From assembly GCA_905479495.1 (NCBI GenBank), contig CAJQMR010000007.1, positions 1-64,000 on the forward strand: a DNA stretch of 64,000 nucleotides, written 5' to 3'. This DNA comes from an uncultured Anaerolineae bacterium. GTDB lineage: Bacteria; Chloroflexota; Anaerolineae; Promineifilales; Promineifilaceae. Position numbers and translations under genes: made by a program. The notes under the pieces are model-generated. The model had not been told where the DNA came from. It made no database searches and saw only the letters and a list, made by a program, of their open reading frames with translations. Every line of letters starts with the position of its first letter. Position 1 is the first letter of the stretch. Below are positions 34,057-41,608 of the stretch, piece after piece.

Positions 34057-35604
34057 CTAATTCTCGTCCACGATGAGGCGGTACAGCGTCTCGGCTGTGT
34101 TATCCCACAACCAATTATCATAGACTTGAACCCCGTCTGCGGTTTCGTAAGCGATCATGATGCTGCCCGGTTTCATGCCCTGCCCTGTCGGATTGATGCG
34201 TGTGGGAATACTCAATTCGTGATCTTCCCCCAACAGATTCTGTATCGGGCCTTTGTGGGCTGAAACGAGTTGATACGTGCCATAACAAGCGTTGGCGTCA
34301 CAGACCAACCCTTCGATGGCTACGTCAATACGGCCGTCGCTGGTCTCGTCCACAACATGGAGGATGTTGTTGGCTTGCCTGGTTGCACCGGTAATCGGCG
34401 GCAAATGATCTTCGCTTTTGTACACAACACCGCTGCTGTTGACAATCCACAAACCGCCCGACTGAACCGGGTGGAAACCAGGAATTTCTTGAATGGGCGC
34501 ATCGGGTAAATTGTAAGCAATAATCCATTCATTTTCCCCATCGCCATTTATATCGGCGGGGATGATTTGCATAAATCCCGACAGCCACCGACCGGCGAAA
34601 AGCCATTCCTGAGCGCTGACTCGCTGGGTCTCGTTGTCCGCATAGAATCCAGTCAACCACGTTTCCAGTTCGGTTAAATTGGTGGGGATACGCTCATCAA
34701 TCACATCCAGTCGTACCTGCTCAAATGTTCCGTTTTGCCAGACCCATTCTGCCCGTCGCCGAATGCCGGTCATGTTGTCGCCATCGGTATACTCCAGAAA
34801 GAAGATTTTAACTGGTTCAATAATTTCTACAGCTATGCTTGTTGTTGGATTGACTTTGTCTTGCATATCGGCCGTGGCCAGGTCGGCGAGGAAGCCGTGA
34901 TGGTAGCTCATGATGTTGTATTTGCCGTAGCAGGTGTTGACGCCGCAGGTTAAGGTTTCGATGGCTACTTCGTTGAATCCATCGTCAGTGAAGTCGGCGA
35001 TGCCCATATAAAGCGGTGCGATTGTGTCGGCTTGTGGCGCACCGGGATAAGCCTGGAAGATAACGCCTTCGTCGCCGATGATGACCAGATTGCCGGGCAG
35101 GCGTTTGCCGCGCGGTGTGGAAAGGGGGGCTGCCCCAGGGGAATGGAGGGTGACCACCCACTCTGGAACTGTGTCACCGCTCAAATCAACCGGCACAAAA
35201 TCAATCAGAATTCCACCAATTTGTTGAAATGATGTGTCTATCCAGCCAGCTTCAGCAAGGGCATTAATGATTGGGGAAACGGCCGTTGCGTCATCCCGCC
35301 AATGGGAGGTCAACCAGTCCAGAACGCCAGCCCAATCAGCCGGAACGTTATCGGTTGTTGGCGGTGCCGTGGGTGCTGGAGGTGGTTCATTAACCGGGGT
35401 CACGGTTGGCGAAGGTTCTGGCGGGGCAGCGACCGTTGTTGCTGATGGCACTGCTGCTGCCGCTTGGAGTGTGGGGGTTGGCTGTTGATCCGGGGCAGAA
35501 TTTGGCGATACGGCCGTCGTTCCAGAGTCGGGCGAAAAACAGGCTGCCAAAAAGGGAAGGGTGCATAACAAACTCAAATACACAAAGAATTTTACTGATT
35601 TCAT
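34057..35604 (-). CDS. Secreted lipoprotein with FG-GAP-like repeats, unknown function
   Basis: The start at 35604 follows AGGAGACAG; the longer frame upstream has no site. The 515-residue product has a lipoprotein signal ending LPFLAAC and a Pro/Thr/Ala-rich tether (about 25-85). Two similar halves each contain a Asp-rich segment like VDLSGDTVPEWVV or ADINGDGENEWIIAY and a paired-Cys segment (CGVNTCYGKYNI, CDANACYGTYQL). The DxxGDxxxE pattern resembles calcium-binding FG-GAP/VCBS repeats. It is probably anchored outside the membrane; the role is unknown. Confidence 0.75.
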   Translation of the reverse strand: MKSVKFFVYLSLLCTLPFLAACFSPDSGTTAVSPNSAPDQQPTPTLQAAAAVPSATTVAAPPEPSPTVTPVNEPPPAPTAPPTTDNVPADWAGVLDWLTSHWRDDATAVSPIINALAEAGWIDTSFQQIGGILIDFVPVDLSGDTVPEWVVTLHSPGAAPLSTPRGKRLPGNLVIIGDEGVIFQAYPGAPQADTIAPLYMGIADFTDDGFNEVAIETLTCGVNTCYGKYNIMSYHHGFLADLATADMQDKVNPTTSIAVEIIEPVKIFFLEYTDGDNMTGIRRRAEWVWQNGTFEQVRLDVIDERIPTNLTELETWLTGFYADNETQRVSAQEWLFAGRWLSGFMQIIPADINGDGENEWIIAYNLPDAPIQEIPGFHPVQSGGLWIVNSSGVVYKSEDHLPPITGATRQANNILHVVDETSDGRIDVAIEGLVCDANACYGTYQLVSAHKGPIQNLLGEDHELSIPTRINPTGQGMKPGSIMIAYETADGVQVYDNWLWDNTAETLYRLIVDEN

Positions 35605-35833
35605 CAACTGTCTCCTGACGGTGGTTTTAGTAAAATTGAGCGTCGTAGTCGGGCACAATGATCTGACTCGGATAAAGTCTACTGGCGCGCAAGGTCAGGT
35701 TTCAGGTCGGAAACAATATGTTTAGGCAACGCTACCCGTGTGATCGAGTGAATAAGTGGTGAAGAAGCCTTAGCGGACAACCTGATTGGTCGGGTGTGGA
35801 AAGGGGAAGTTCATCAAAATTGTGGCGGGGCTG

Positions 35834-35871
35834 GCGCAGGTGCGAGAGGTGGAGATTTCTCACACCTGCGC
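35834..35871. repeat. 9-bp hairpin downstream of the ABC-2 permease
   Basis: GCGCAGGTG (35834-35842) and CACCTGCGC (35863-35871) are perfect complements 17 bp after the permease stop on the minus strand. The T run lies on the plus-strand side, so orientation as a terminator is unclear. The remaining spacer 35605-35833 shows nothing else recognisable. Confidence 0.5.
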
Positions 35872-35887
35872 TGCTTTTTCTAAACTT

Positions 35888-36676
35888 TTATTGTGCCTGA
35901 TCCGCCGTTCGCCACCAAAAAAAAGTCGCCAGCAACCCCAGGACAAAAACGAGCAAGACAACAACATAGCTGTGCAGCCTAAGTAGTTCTGTGCCGGGAC
36001 CGGCCATGCCGCTCGCCATGATGGGGACAGCCCAGGGAAACCAATCACCCCAACCAAGGACAGCCACAATATTGGCACAAACCAGGGTCGCCACGGCCCA
36101 GCCCAGGGGTGGCAGATACCCGCGCCCGGCGCTGGCGAATAGGGCCACAAGCGGCATGAGCATGAAGAGCATGACAGTGATCAATAACATGGTGCCCAGT
36201 GTGGTCCAGGCTAAATTCGAAGACCAGCCGGGAATGTGAACGGCCGTTCCAATCCCCAAGCCAACGACAAAAATGACAACCGTCAGTGCCAGCAGCCATA
36301 AAGCCGTCAAGGCAAACTTGGCACCTACTATCGTGCCGCGTGAGGTTGGGATTGCCAGCAGTTCTTTGATCGTGTGATCAGAGAACTCACGCCCAAAAAT
36401 CCAGGCCACGATAAAGGCAAACACAATGCTGCCCCCAATCGACATGCCCTGCAATAACATATCGAAAAAAGCCGGCCAATCAGCCGAACCACCAACCAGC
36501 TGTGCTTTCACAGAGATAATGCCCAACGCCTGTGCTTGCTCCGGATTCTTCAAAATAATCATGAATAATCCTCCTACAAGTGGCAAAATCAAGAAGGCCA
36601 GCGATGTGCCCCAAGAAACTTTGGAGCGGCGTACTTTGAGTGCTTCCATCCAAAATGCTGCGGTAAAGGCGTTCAT
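35888..36676 (-). CDS. ABC-2 type transporter permease
   Basis: The 262-residue protein has about six transmembrane helices in the ABC-2 pattern: a cytoplasmic start, LAFLILPLVGGLFMIIL, a long external loop, and IVAWIFGREFSDHTIKELLAIP, the conserved coupling helix. It overlaps the ATPase stop by one base (TAATG at 36676). Together they form an exporter of unknown substrate, similar to bacitracin/lantibiotic-immunity-type BcrAB systems. Confidence 0.88.
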   Translation of the reverse strand: MNAFTAAFWMEALKVRRSKVSWGTSLAFLILPLVGGLFMIILKNPEQAQALGIISVKAQLVGGSADWPAFFDMLLQGMSIGGSIVFAFIVAWIFGREFSDHTIKELLAIPTSRGTIVGAKFALTALWLLALTVVIFVVGLGIGTAVHIPGWSSNLAWTTLGTMLLITVMLFMLMPLVALFASAGRGYLPPLGWAVATLVCANIVAVLGWGDWFPWAVPIMASGMAGPGTELLRLHSYVVVLLVFVLGLLATFFWWRTADQAQ

Positions 36677-37584
36677 TAGTTTCCTCCAGTCAACCGTAGA
36701 AAATGATCTTCCAGGTTTTCATGAGTTACCACCAGCCGGGTGGGAGGGATTCCCGCATTGACCAGCAGGGTGGCCACCGCATCGGGCGCGTCGATGGCCC
36801 GTGTTTCCTTTAAAGTTAGGCCGACGTCATTGGCGTTGACGGCAAAACCAGCCTGGGCGAGAACCGTGTGGGCGGCGGCCAGATCACGTGTTTTGATTTC
36901 TAGCTGCTGCGAACGCAAATCTGCTAGATTTGCCGCATCAAGCTCTTCAATCAAACATCCTTCGTGGATGATGCCAATGCGTGTTGCCAGACGGGCGACC
37001 TCTGTCAAGATGTGGCTTGACATAAATAAGGTCACGCTTTGTTCGCGCACCAGACTGGCTAAAAACTCACGGATTTCTACAACCCCAGCGGGGTCAAGCC
37101 CGCTGGTGGGCTCGTCCAGGATGAGCAGTTTTGGACTGTGCAGCAGGGCGCGAGCCAGCCCCAGGCGCTGGCGATTGCCTGTAGAAAGCGTGCCTGCTCT
37201 GCGATTGGTGTAGGGGGTCAGCTTCAATTGCTCAATTGTGCGATTGGTGACGCTTTTATCGGAAATGCCTTGCAGGCGGCGCGCGATTTCCAGGTTTTCC
37301 TTGACGGTAAGTTCCGGGTAGGCGGTTGGCGTTTCTACCATGTGCCCAACCTGCTGCCAGGGCCCTTGTCCATGTGGGCCAACTGGCTGCCCCATCACTT
37401 TAACCGTGCCGGTTGTAGGGTGAATCATGCCCAGTAGAGAGCGAATGGTGGTGGTTTTCCCCGCGCCGTTCAGGCCGAGGAAGCCATAGATTTCGCCTTG
37501 CCTGACACGCAAATTGACACCGTTTACAGCCTGTACTGAACCGAAAGCTTTTGATAAGTTTGTGGTTTCAATTGCAAAATTCAT
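36676..37584 (-). CDS. ABC transporter ATP-binding protein (BcrA-like)
   Basis: The 302-residue ATPase has Walker A GLNGAGKTTT, signature LSTGNRQRLGLARAL (a degenerate LSGGQ), Walker B LLILDEPTSGLDP and switch His in FMSSHILTEV. The C-terminal 80 residues form the extra domain common in BcrA/CcmA-like exporters. It is the first gene of a two-gene operon with the permease. A TetR gene lies upstream on the same strand and may control it. Confidence 0.92.
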   Translation of the reverse strand: MNFAIETTNLSKAFGSVQAVNGVNLRVRQGEIYGFLGLNGAGKTTTIRSLLGMIHPTTGTVKVMGQPVGPHGQGPWQQVGHMVETPTAYPELTVKENLEIARRLQGISDKSVTNRTIEQLKLTPYTNRRAGTLSTGNRQRLGLARALLHSPKLLILDEPTSGLDPAGVVEIREFLASLVREQSVTLFMSSHILTEVARLATRIGIIHEGCLIEELDAANLADLRSQQLEIKTRDLAAAHTVLAQAGFAVNANDVGLTLKETRAIDAPDAVATLLVNAGIPPTRLVVTHENLEDHFLRLTGGN

Positions 37585-37627
37585 GTTGCACCATTAAAGA
37601 CGCGCGTTTGTTTTTGGCGCGGGTCGG

Positions 37628-37680
37628 GAGATTAGAGATTGGGGATTGGCTAATTTCTAGTCTCTAGTCTCCAATCTCAT
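37628..37680. repeat. Inverted repeat of the GAGATTAGAGATTGG family
   Basis: GAGATTAGAGATTGGGGATT is partly complementary to CTAGTCTCCAATCTC at the other end. Members of this family also lie at 19325-19370 and inside the coding region near 55225-55292. Confidence 0.7.
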
Positions 37681-37695
37681 AGAAAAGGATCAATT

Positions 37696-38313
37696 CTAAG
37701 GAATCAAAAGTCGTTGTAGTAATTGGACGATCTGGGCAACGGCCGTTTCAAGACCAGCTTCATCAATATCTGCCCACTGCGGCAGCATCCATTGATCATA
37801 CGTATCGTCAATGGCCATCACCAGCAGGTAGAGCAGATCAAGGGGCAGATCGGTACGCACTACACCAAGCTTTTGCCCTGTGCTGAGCAGCTGCCGCAGC
37901 ATACTTTGCAGGGTGGCCACAAAGGAGGCAAATGGTTCTTGCGTTAGCAACTCTGTTGGCAGCGATCCCACTGATTTCATCGCGCCAAATAACCACGGCC
38001 GTTCTTTGGCCTGTTGAAATTGATGACGATAGACATCGGCCAGGCTTTGCCAGAAATTGTCAGCGGTCAGGGTGCTTGGGTCGATGTCAATATCACCCAT
38101 GACGAGTTGGCTGTAATAGGTAACGGCCGTTACAAAAACATCTGCCTTGTCATCAAAATAATAATAGGCTGCCCCTTTGCTAAGATCGGCATTAAGCAAA
38201 ATCTGATTAAGGGAGGCGTTGTCGTATCCTTTGCTGGCAAATTCCTTTGCGGCCGCTTCCAAAATGGTTTCTTGTTTTTCATTTGTTAATTTGTTAAATC
38301 TGGGTCTAGGCAT
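37696..38313 (-). CDS. TetR-family transcriptional regulator
   Basis: The start at 38313 follows AAGGAG, giving 205 residues. The N-terminal helix-turn-helix reads ILEAAAKEFASKGYDNASLN then LLNADLSKGAAYYYFDDKAD. The C-terminal ligand domain is helical with LLYLLVMAIDDTYDQW. A palindrome at 38352-38369, just upstream of the start, is a likely autoregulatory operator. The target is probably the ABC-2 exporter downstream or the peroxidase upstream; neither is proven. Confidence 0.92.
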   Translation of the reverse strand: MPRPRFNKLTNEKQETILEAAAKEFASKGYDNASLNQILLNADLSKGAAYYYFDDKADVFVTAVTYYSQLVMGDIDIDPSTLTADNFWQSLADVYRHQFQQAKERPWLFGAMKSVGSLPTELLTQEPFASFVATLQSMLRQLLSTGQKLGVVRTDLPLDLLYLLVMAIDDTYDQWMLPQWADIDEAGLETAVAQIVQLLQRLLIP

Positions 38314-38351
38314 AAAAACTCCTTGACGAACCAATTGGTTAGACCGCTTAA

Positions 38352-38369
38352 TTAGACCGAGTGGTCTTA
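38352..38369. promoter_or_regulatory. Putative TetR operator
   Basis: TTAGACCGAGTGGTCTTA contains the perfect dyad AGACC-gagt-GGTCT. A half-site AGACC also occurs at 38341. It overlaps the promoter region 40-55 bp before the TetR start. Confidence 0.55.
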
Positions 38370-38441
38370 TAATAAATCACAAAATTGCACTTGTCAATAG
38401 GGAAGGGATTTTTTTTGTGAAAACCAGGGACGATTGATTAG

Positions 38442-39029
38442 CTAATCAACTGATTGGCCCCACGGCCGTATAAAGGTTTCCGGTTGCACACCCAGCCCGT
38501 GGGCAATGCGGTTGATATAGTTGAAATAGGCAATCACCTGCACCGCGTCGTGGATGGCCCGATCATCAAAGCCATGTTCGCGGAGTGCATCTAAATCACC
38601 GGGGGTCATTTCATGTTGATGATGTGTCAATTTGGCAGCTAGTTTACAGAGTGCCTGGTTTGCGGGGGAAAGCGGCGCGATTTGCCAATCGCGGACCAGC
38701 GCATGGACATAGTCATCAGCTTGTTCAGCGTTGGGAATTTCGATTTCGATCTCAGCCCGGAGATCGTGCGCGTGGGCCTGATGTCAGTAATAGCAGTTGT
38801 TCTCCACGGACACTACCACCGCCAGCATCTCCCGCTGGGAGCGCGTCAGCGGCGACTCCCCTGCCATTATGGTTTGGTAAAACTTGATGCTGTCTTTGAG
38901 CACCATCTCGTTGATGCTCATCACCTGTATAATGTTCCAAATGCGCCCGGCCCGTTTGATGGCCGCATGGAGCTGTCGTTTCAGCAAGCCGGTTGCTTCT
39001 TCAAGATGAATTTCTCTAATCCAGGGCAT
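38442..39029 (-). CDS. AhpD-like peroxidase-related selenoprotein (in-frame TGA = Sec)
   Basis: The frame from ATG 39029 (AAGG site 9 bp upstream) to TAG 38442 encodes 195 residues interrupted only by TGA at 38786-38784. The first part reads SPLTRSQREMLAVVVSVENN then CYY; after TGA comes HQAHAHDLRAE. AhpD/carboxymuconolactone-decarboxylase-fold enzymes carry CxYCxxxH here, so the TGA occupies the second redox cysteine, giving C79-Y-Y-U82 followed by the conserved His. The downstream part (YFNYINRIAHGLGV) is intact and family-like. A hairpin with a G-rich loop follows the TGA at SECIS distance. The alternative is a Cys (TGC/TGT) to stop mutation. No sel genes are in this window. Confidence 0.82.
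38747..38766 (-). promoter_or_regulatory. Candidate bacterial SECIS hairpin
   Basis: On the minus strand CGATCTC-CGGGCT-GAGATCG forms a perfect 7-bp stem with a 6-nt loop containing GGG. The loop begins 24 nt after the TGA, within the range known for bacterial SECIS elements, whose apical loop carries G residues read by SelB. Confidence 0.6.
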
Positions 39030-39137
39030 TCCCAATATCCTTTTTTATCTAATGTTGCAGATTTTTTCCGCGTTTTACTTAGTAACATACATGTGGCGTG
39101 GCGTGCGGGAAGTACGGCCGTTCACATTTGAGAACGT

Positions 39138-39776
39138 TCACTTTTTTTGCGATATTGTGAAAATATAGGGACATGGCGCACCGCCTGTGTAACCGATCAT
39201 CGTCTCGTGAGACAATACCAGGAACCCAGCATTGGCTAACTTAGCCAAAACTTCTGCCGTTGAATAGGCAAAGTGCAGCACCTCGCCGCTGCGCATTTGT
39301 CTGGGTGCCTGGGGGTTTCCCTCCTCAAAATGTTGAAACGTACTGTAAAAATAACCCGCTGATTTGCAAACACGAGCCGCCTCCGTCAAAGCAAAATCAA
39401 CGTCGTTGACAAATTCCAGGCAGCCCAAGGCGATGACCATATCGAAGCTTTGGTCATCACTGAATGTCAGCCCCTCGTCTAAACTTTGGCAAACAAGCGT
39501 TTGATAAATGCCTACTTGCTGAGCAGCATCTATCATTTTTGGTGAAATATCAACACCGGTAGCCAGAATAGTGGGATTGAGCGTGAGCAGGTTTGCCACA
39601 TTGATGCCATTGCCACAGCCTAAATCTAAAACTTTGAGATTTGGTGCCTGAATACCCGGCGCTACAATTTTTAACAACCAATCTGGCCCGATATAGTTTG
39701 ATTTTTGGACTAAGTTATGATAATTGGCGGCAGCAGCATCATATAATTCGCGAACTTTGCCTGCTTCATTTTTCAT
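39138..39776 (-). CDS. Class I SAM-dependent methyltransferase
   Basis: The 212-residue protein has motif I VLDLGCGNG near residue 50, motif II GVDISPKMIDAA, and the post-motif segment SFDMVIALGCLEFVNDVDF. The N-terminus (VRELYDAAAANYHNLV) is of the UbiE/class-I small-molecule type. The substrate is unknown. It sits 35 bp after the CrtI-like gene on the same strand and may act on the same metabolite. Confidence 0.88.
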   Translation of the reverse strand: MKNEAGKVRELYDAAAANYHNLVQKSNYIGPDWLLKIVAPGIQAPNLKVLDLGCGNGINVANLLTLNPTILATGVDISPKMIDAAQQVGIYQTLVCQSLDEGLTFSDDQSFDMVIALGCLEFVNDVDFALTEAARVCKSAGYFYSTFQHFEEGNPQAPRQMRSGEVLHFAYSTAEVLAKLANAGFLVLSHETMIGYTGGAPCPYIFTISQKK

Positions 39777-39811
39777 TGGATGACGATATCCTTCTATTTG
39801 TCAGAAGCAAT

Positions 39812-41476
39812 TTAGGCTGTTTCCTGGCTGGTTGTAGATGAATTACGCTCCATGCGGCGGCGGAGTTTGGCAGGCCATTTCTCCGGCTCTTCGGAGGGGT
39901 ACACGGCCAGTGGTGGGCCATTTTGCTGGAGCAAATCGCGCATCTTGCAGCCCAAGATTTGCCGTGCCGTCATCAGGCCAGAGTTGGTGGCCCCGGCCAC
40001 ACCGTGCCCGGCAGTGGTGCTGGCTCCGCACAGCCATAATCCTGCAATTTCCGTTTTGTTTTTGAAGGCCCAGGGCCCCACCTGGAAGCGGCTCTTGTCG
40101 ATGCCGTACAAATTGCCCCGCGTGGCGTTGAGATAATGCTCGTTGCTCAGGGGCGTGCCCAGCTCTTTGAAAACAACATGCTCGCTAAATCCTGGCACGC
40201 GCTTGTCGATGTTAGTCAGCATGGCGGCGGTCAGCTTTTCTTTGAGCTGCTGGTATTCCCATTCCCGGTCACCAGCGGGCTGGTCGGCCCATTTGGCAAA
40301 CGGCTCGTAGCTGACAAAGGCAAACGCCTCCAGCGTGTGGTGTCCGCTGTGCATTTTGGAGGGGTCTTTCAGCGTGGTTACCGTCAGGAACATGCCTTCG
40401 GGCGCAAAATCCTGCACGATTTTGTCTGTTTGTCCGTCGGCGTAGATGCCATCGACGTTGCTGTGGTTGTAGAACCAGTAGTTGCCGGAATCCAGCCCGG
40501 CGGCGCGTAAATCCATGTCTACGGCCATGAACAGGCTGAGGGCGGAGGTGGAGTAGGTCACTTTGCCCAGCTTGCGCTGCAATTTGCCGCTTAGATGCTC
40601 GCGCCCCACCAGCTTGCCAAAGGTTACTTCTGGATCGGCATTGCTGACGACATGTTGGGCGGCAATTTCCGTACCGTCCGTGAGGCGGACGCCGCGCACC
40701 TGCCGATTTTCATCCAGCAAAATGCGCTCGACGCGGGTTTGCAGGCGCAGCTCGCCTCCGGCCCGCTTGAGGGCACGGGCAAAAGCGCGGGGAATGGCAA
40801 AGGCACCGCCAACGGGGTAAAAGCCGCCCTCAAAATAGTGGTGGGTGACGCCCGCGTGCAGCGGTGCAGACACTTGAGAGGGCGGCAGGCCGTGGTCGCC
40901 GGATTGGGCAGATAGAATGGCGCGCAGCACCGGATCAGAAACGTAATGGTTGATGAGGTCGGCTCCGGTGCGGAAGGCCCAGCGCAGGATGTGGCGGGCG
41001 CGCCAGGGCAGGGTAAGCGCATCGCCTACACCGCGCACCCGACCCAGCAGGCGGGTTTCATCCATGAGCTGCTGGCACATGGTCAGGTAGCCGTCGATGC
41101 CGCTGGCTTCGTGCGGGAACCGTGCTTTGAGGCGGTTGGCAAATGCTTCCCGCCCTTTGGGAATGTCAAATCGCTCTTCGCCAACGAAGACGTGGTCGAA
41201 GCCATCGGGGTTGATTTCGCAAAAGGCGAGGTCTTCGGAAATGCCTAACCCTTCGTAGATGCGGCGCATGGGGCCGCCGGGGCCAATCCCGCCGATGTAG
41301 TGGACGCCGGGGCTGAATTTGTAGCCTTCCAGGGTGAAGGAGTGGGTCCAGCCGCCGGGCACGTCGTGCTGTTCCAGGACGAGGACTTTTTTGCCAGCTT
41401 GGGCCAGGGGCAGGGCGGTGGACATGCCACCTGCGCCGGAGCCAATTACGATGACATCATAGGTTTCGTTGGTCAT
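39812..41476 (-). CDS. CrtI/retinol-saturase-like FAD-dependent oxidoreductase
   Basis: The start at 41476 gives 554 residues; a longer frame upstream overlaps the divergent promoter and lacks a site. The N-terminal dinucleotide motif is VIVIGSGAGGMSTALPLAQ, followed by the HDVPGGWTHSF segment typical of phytoene desaturase/retinol saturase enzymes. The C-terminal FAD motif is GLWLCGASTTAGHGVAGA. It would introduce or saturate double bonds in an isoprenoid or lipid substrate at the membrane. Its start diverges from a SARP-type regulator 132 bp away. Confidence 0.85.
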   Translation of the reverse strand: MTNETYDVIVIGSGAGGMSTALPLAQAGKKVLVLEQHDVPGGWTHSFTLEGYKFSPGVHYIGGIGPGGPMRRIYEGLGISEDLAFCEINPDGFDHVFVGEERFDIPKGREAFANRLKARFPHEASGIDGYLTMCQQLMDETRLLGRVRGVGDALTLPWRARHILRWAFRTGADLINHYVSDPVLRAILSAQSGDHGLPPSQVSAPLHAGVTHHYFEGGFYPVGGAFAIPRAFARALKRAGGELRLQTRVERILLDENRQVRGVRLTDGTEIAAQHVVSNADPEVTFGKLVGREHLSGKLQRKLGKVTYSTSALSLFMAVDMDLRAAGLDSGNYWFYNHSNVDGIYADGQTDKIVQDFAPEGMFLTVTTLKDPSKMHSGHHTLEAFAFVSYEPFAKWADQPAGDREWEYQQLKEKLTAAMLTNIDKRVPGFSEHVVFKELGTPLSNEHYLNATRGNLYGIDKSRFQVGPWAFKNKTEIAGLWLCGASTTAGHGVAGATNSGLMTARQILGCKMRDLLQQNGPPLAVYPSEEPEKWPAKLRRRMERNSSTTSQETA

Positions 41477-41608
41477 TTTCTGCTCACTTTCTGAGGAAAA
41501 TAAGAAGGATTGTAACACAGCTTGCCAGGCAGGATTTGGTTTACTTGCCCTGTGAAATACTTTACAATGAGGGTGTTCTAGCAATAAACGGCCGTAAAGT
41601 TGGGTGAC

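Noticed and set aside
38442..39029. Frameshifted or nonsense AhpD pseudogene
   Set aside because: Both halves lie in one frame, the TGA replaces precisely the catalytic Cys codon, and a SECIS-like hairpin follows; a random nonsense mutation is less likely.
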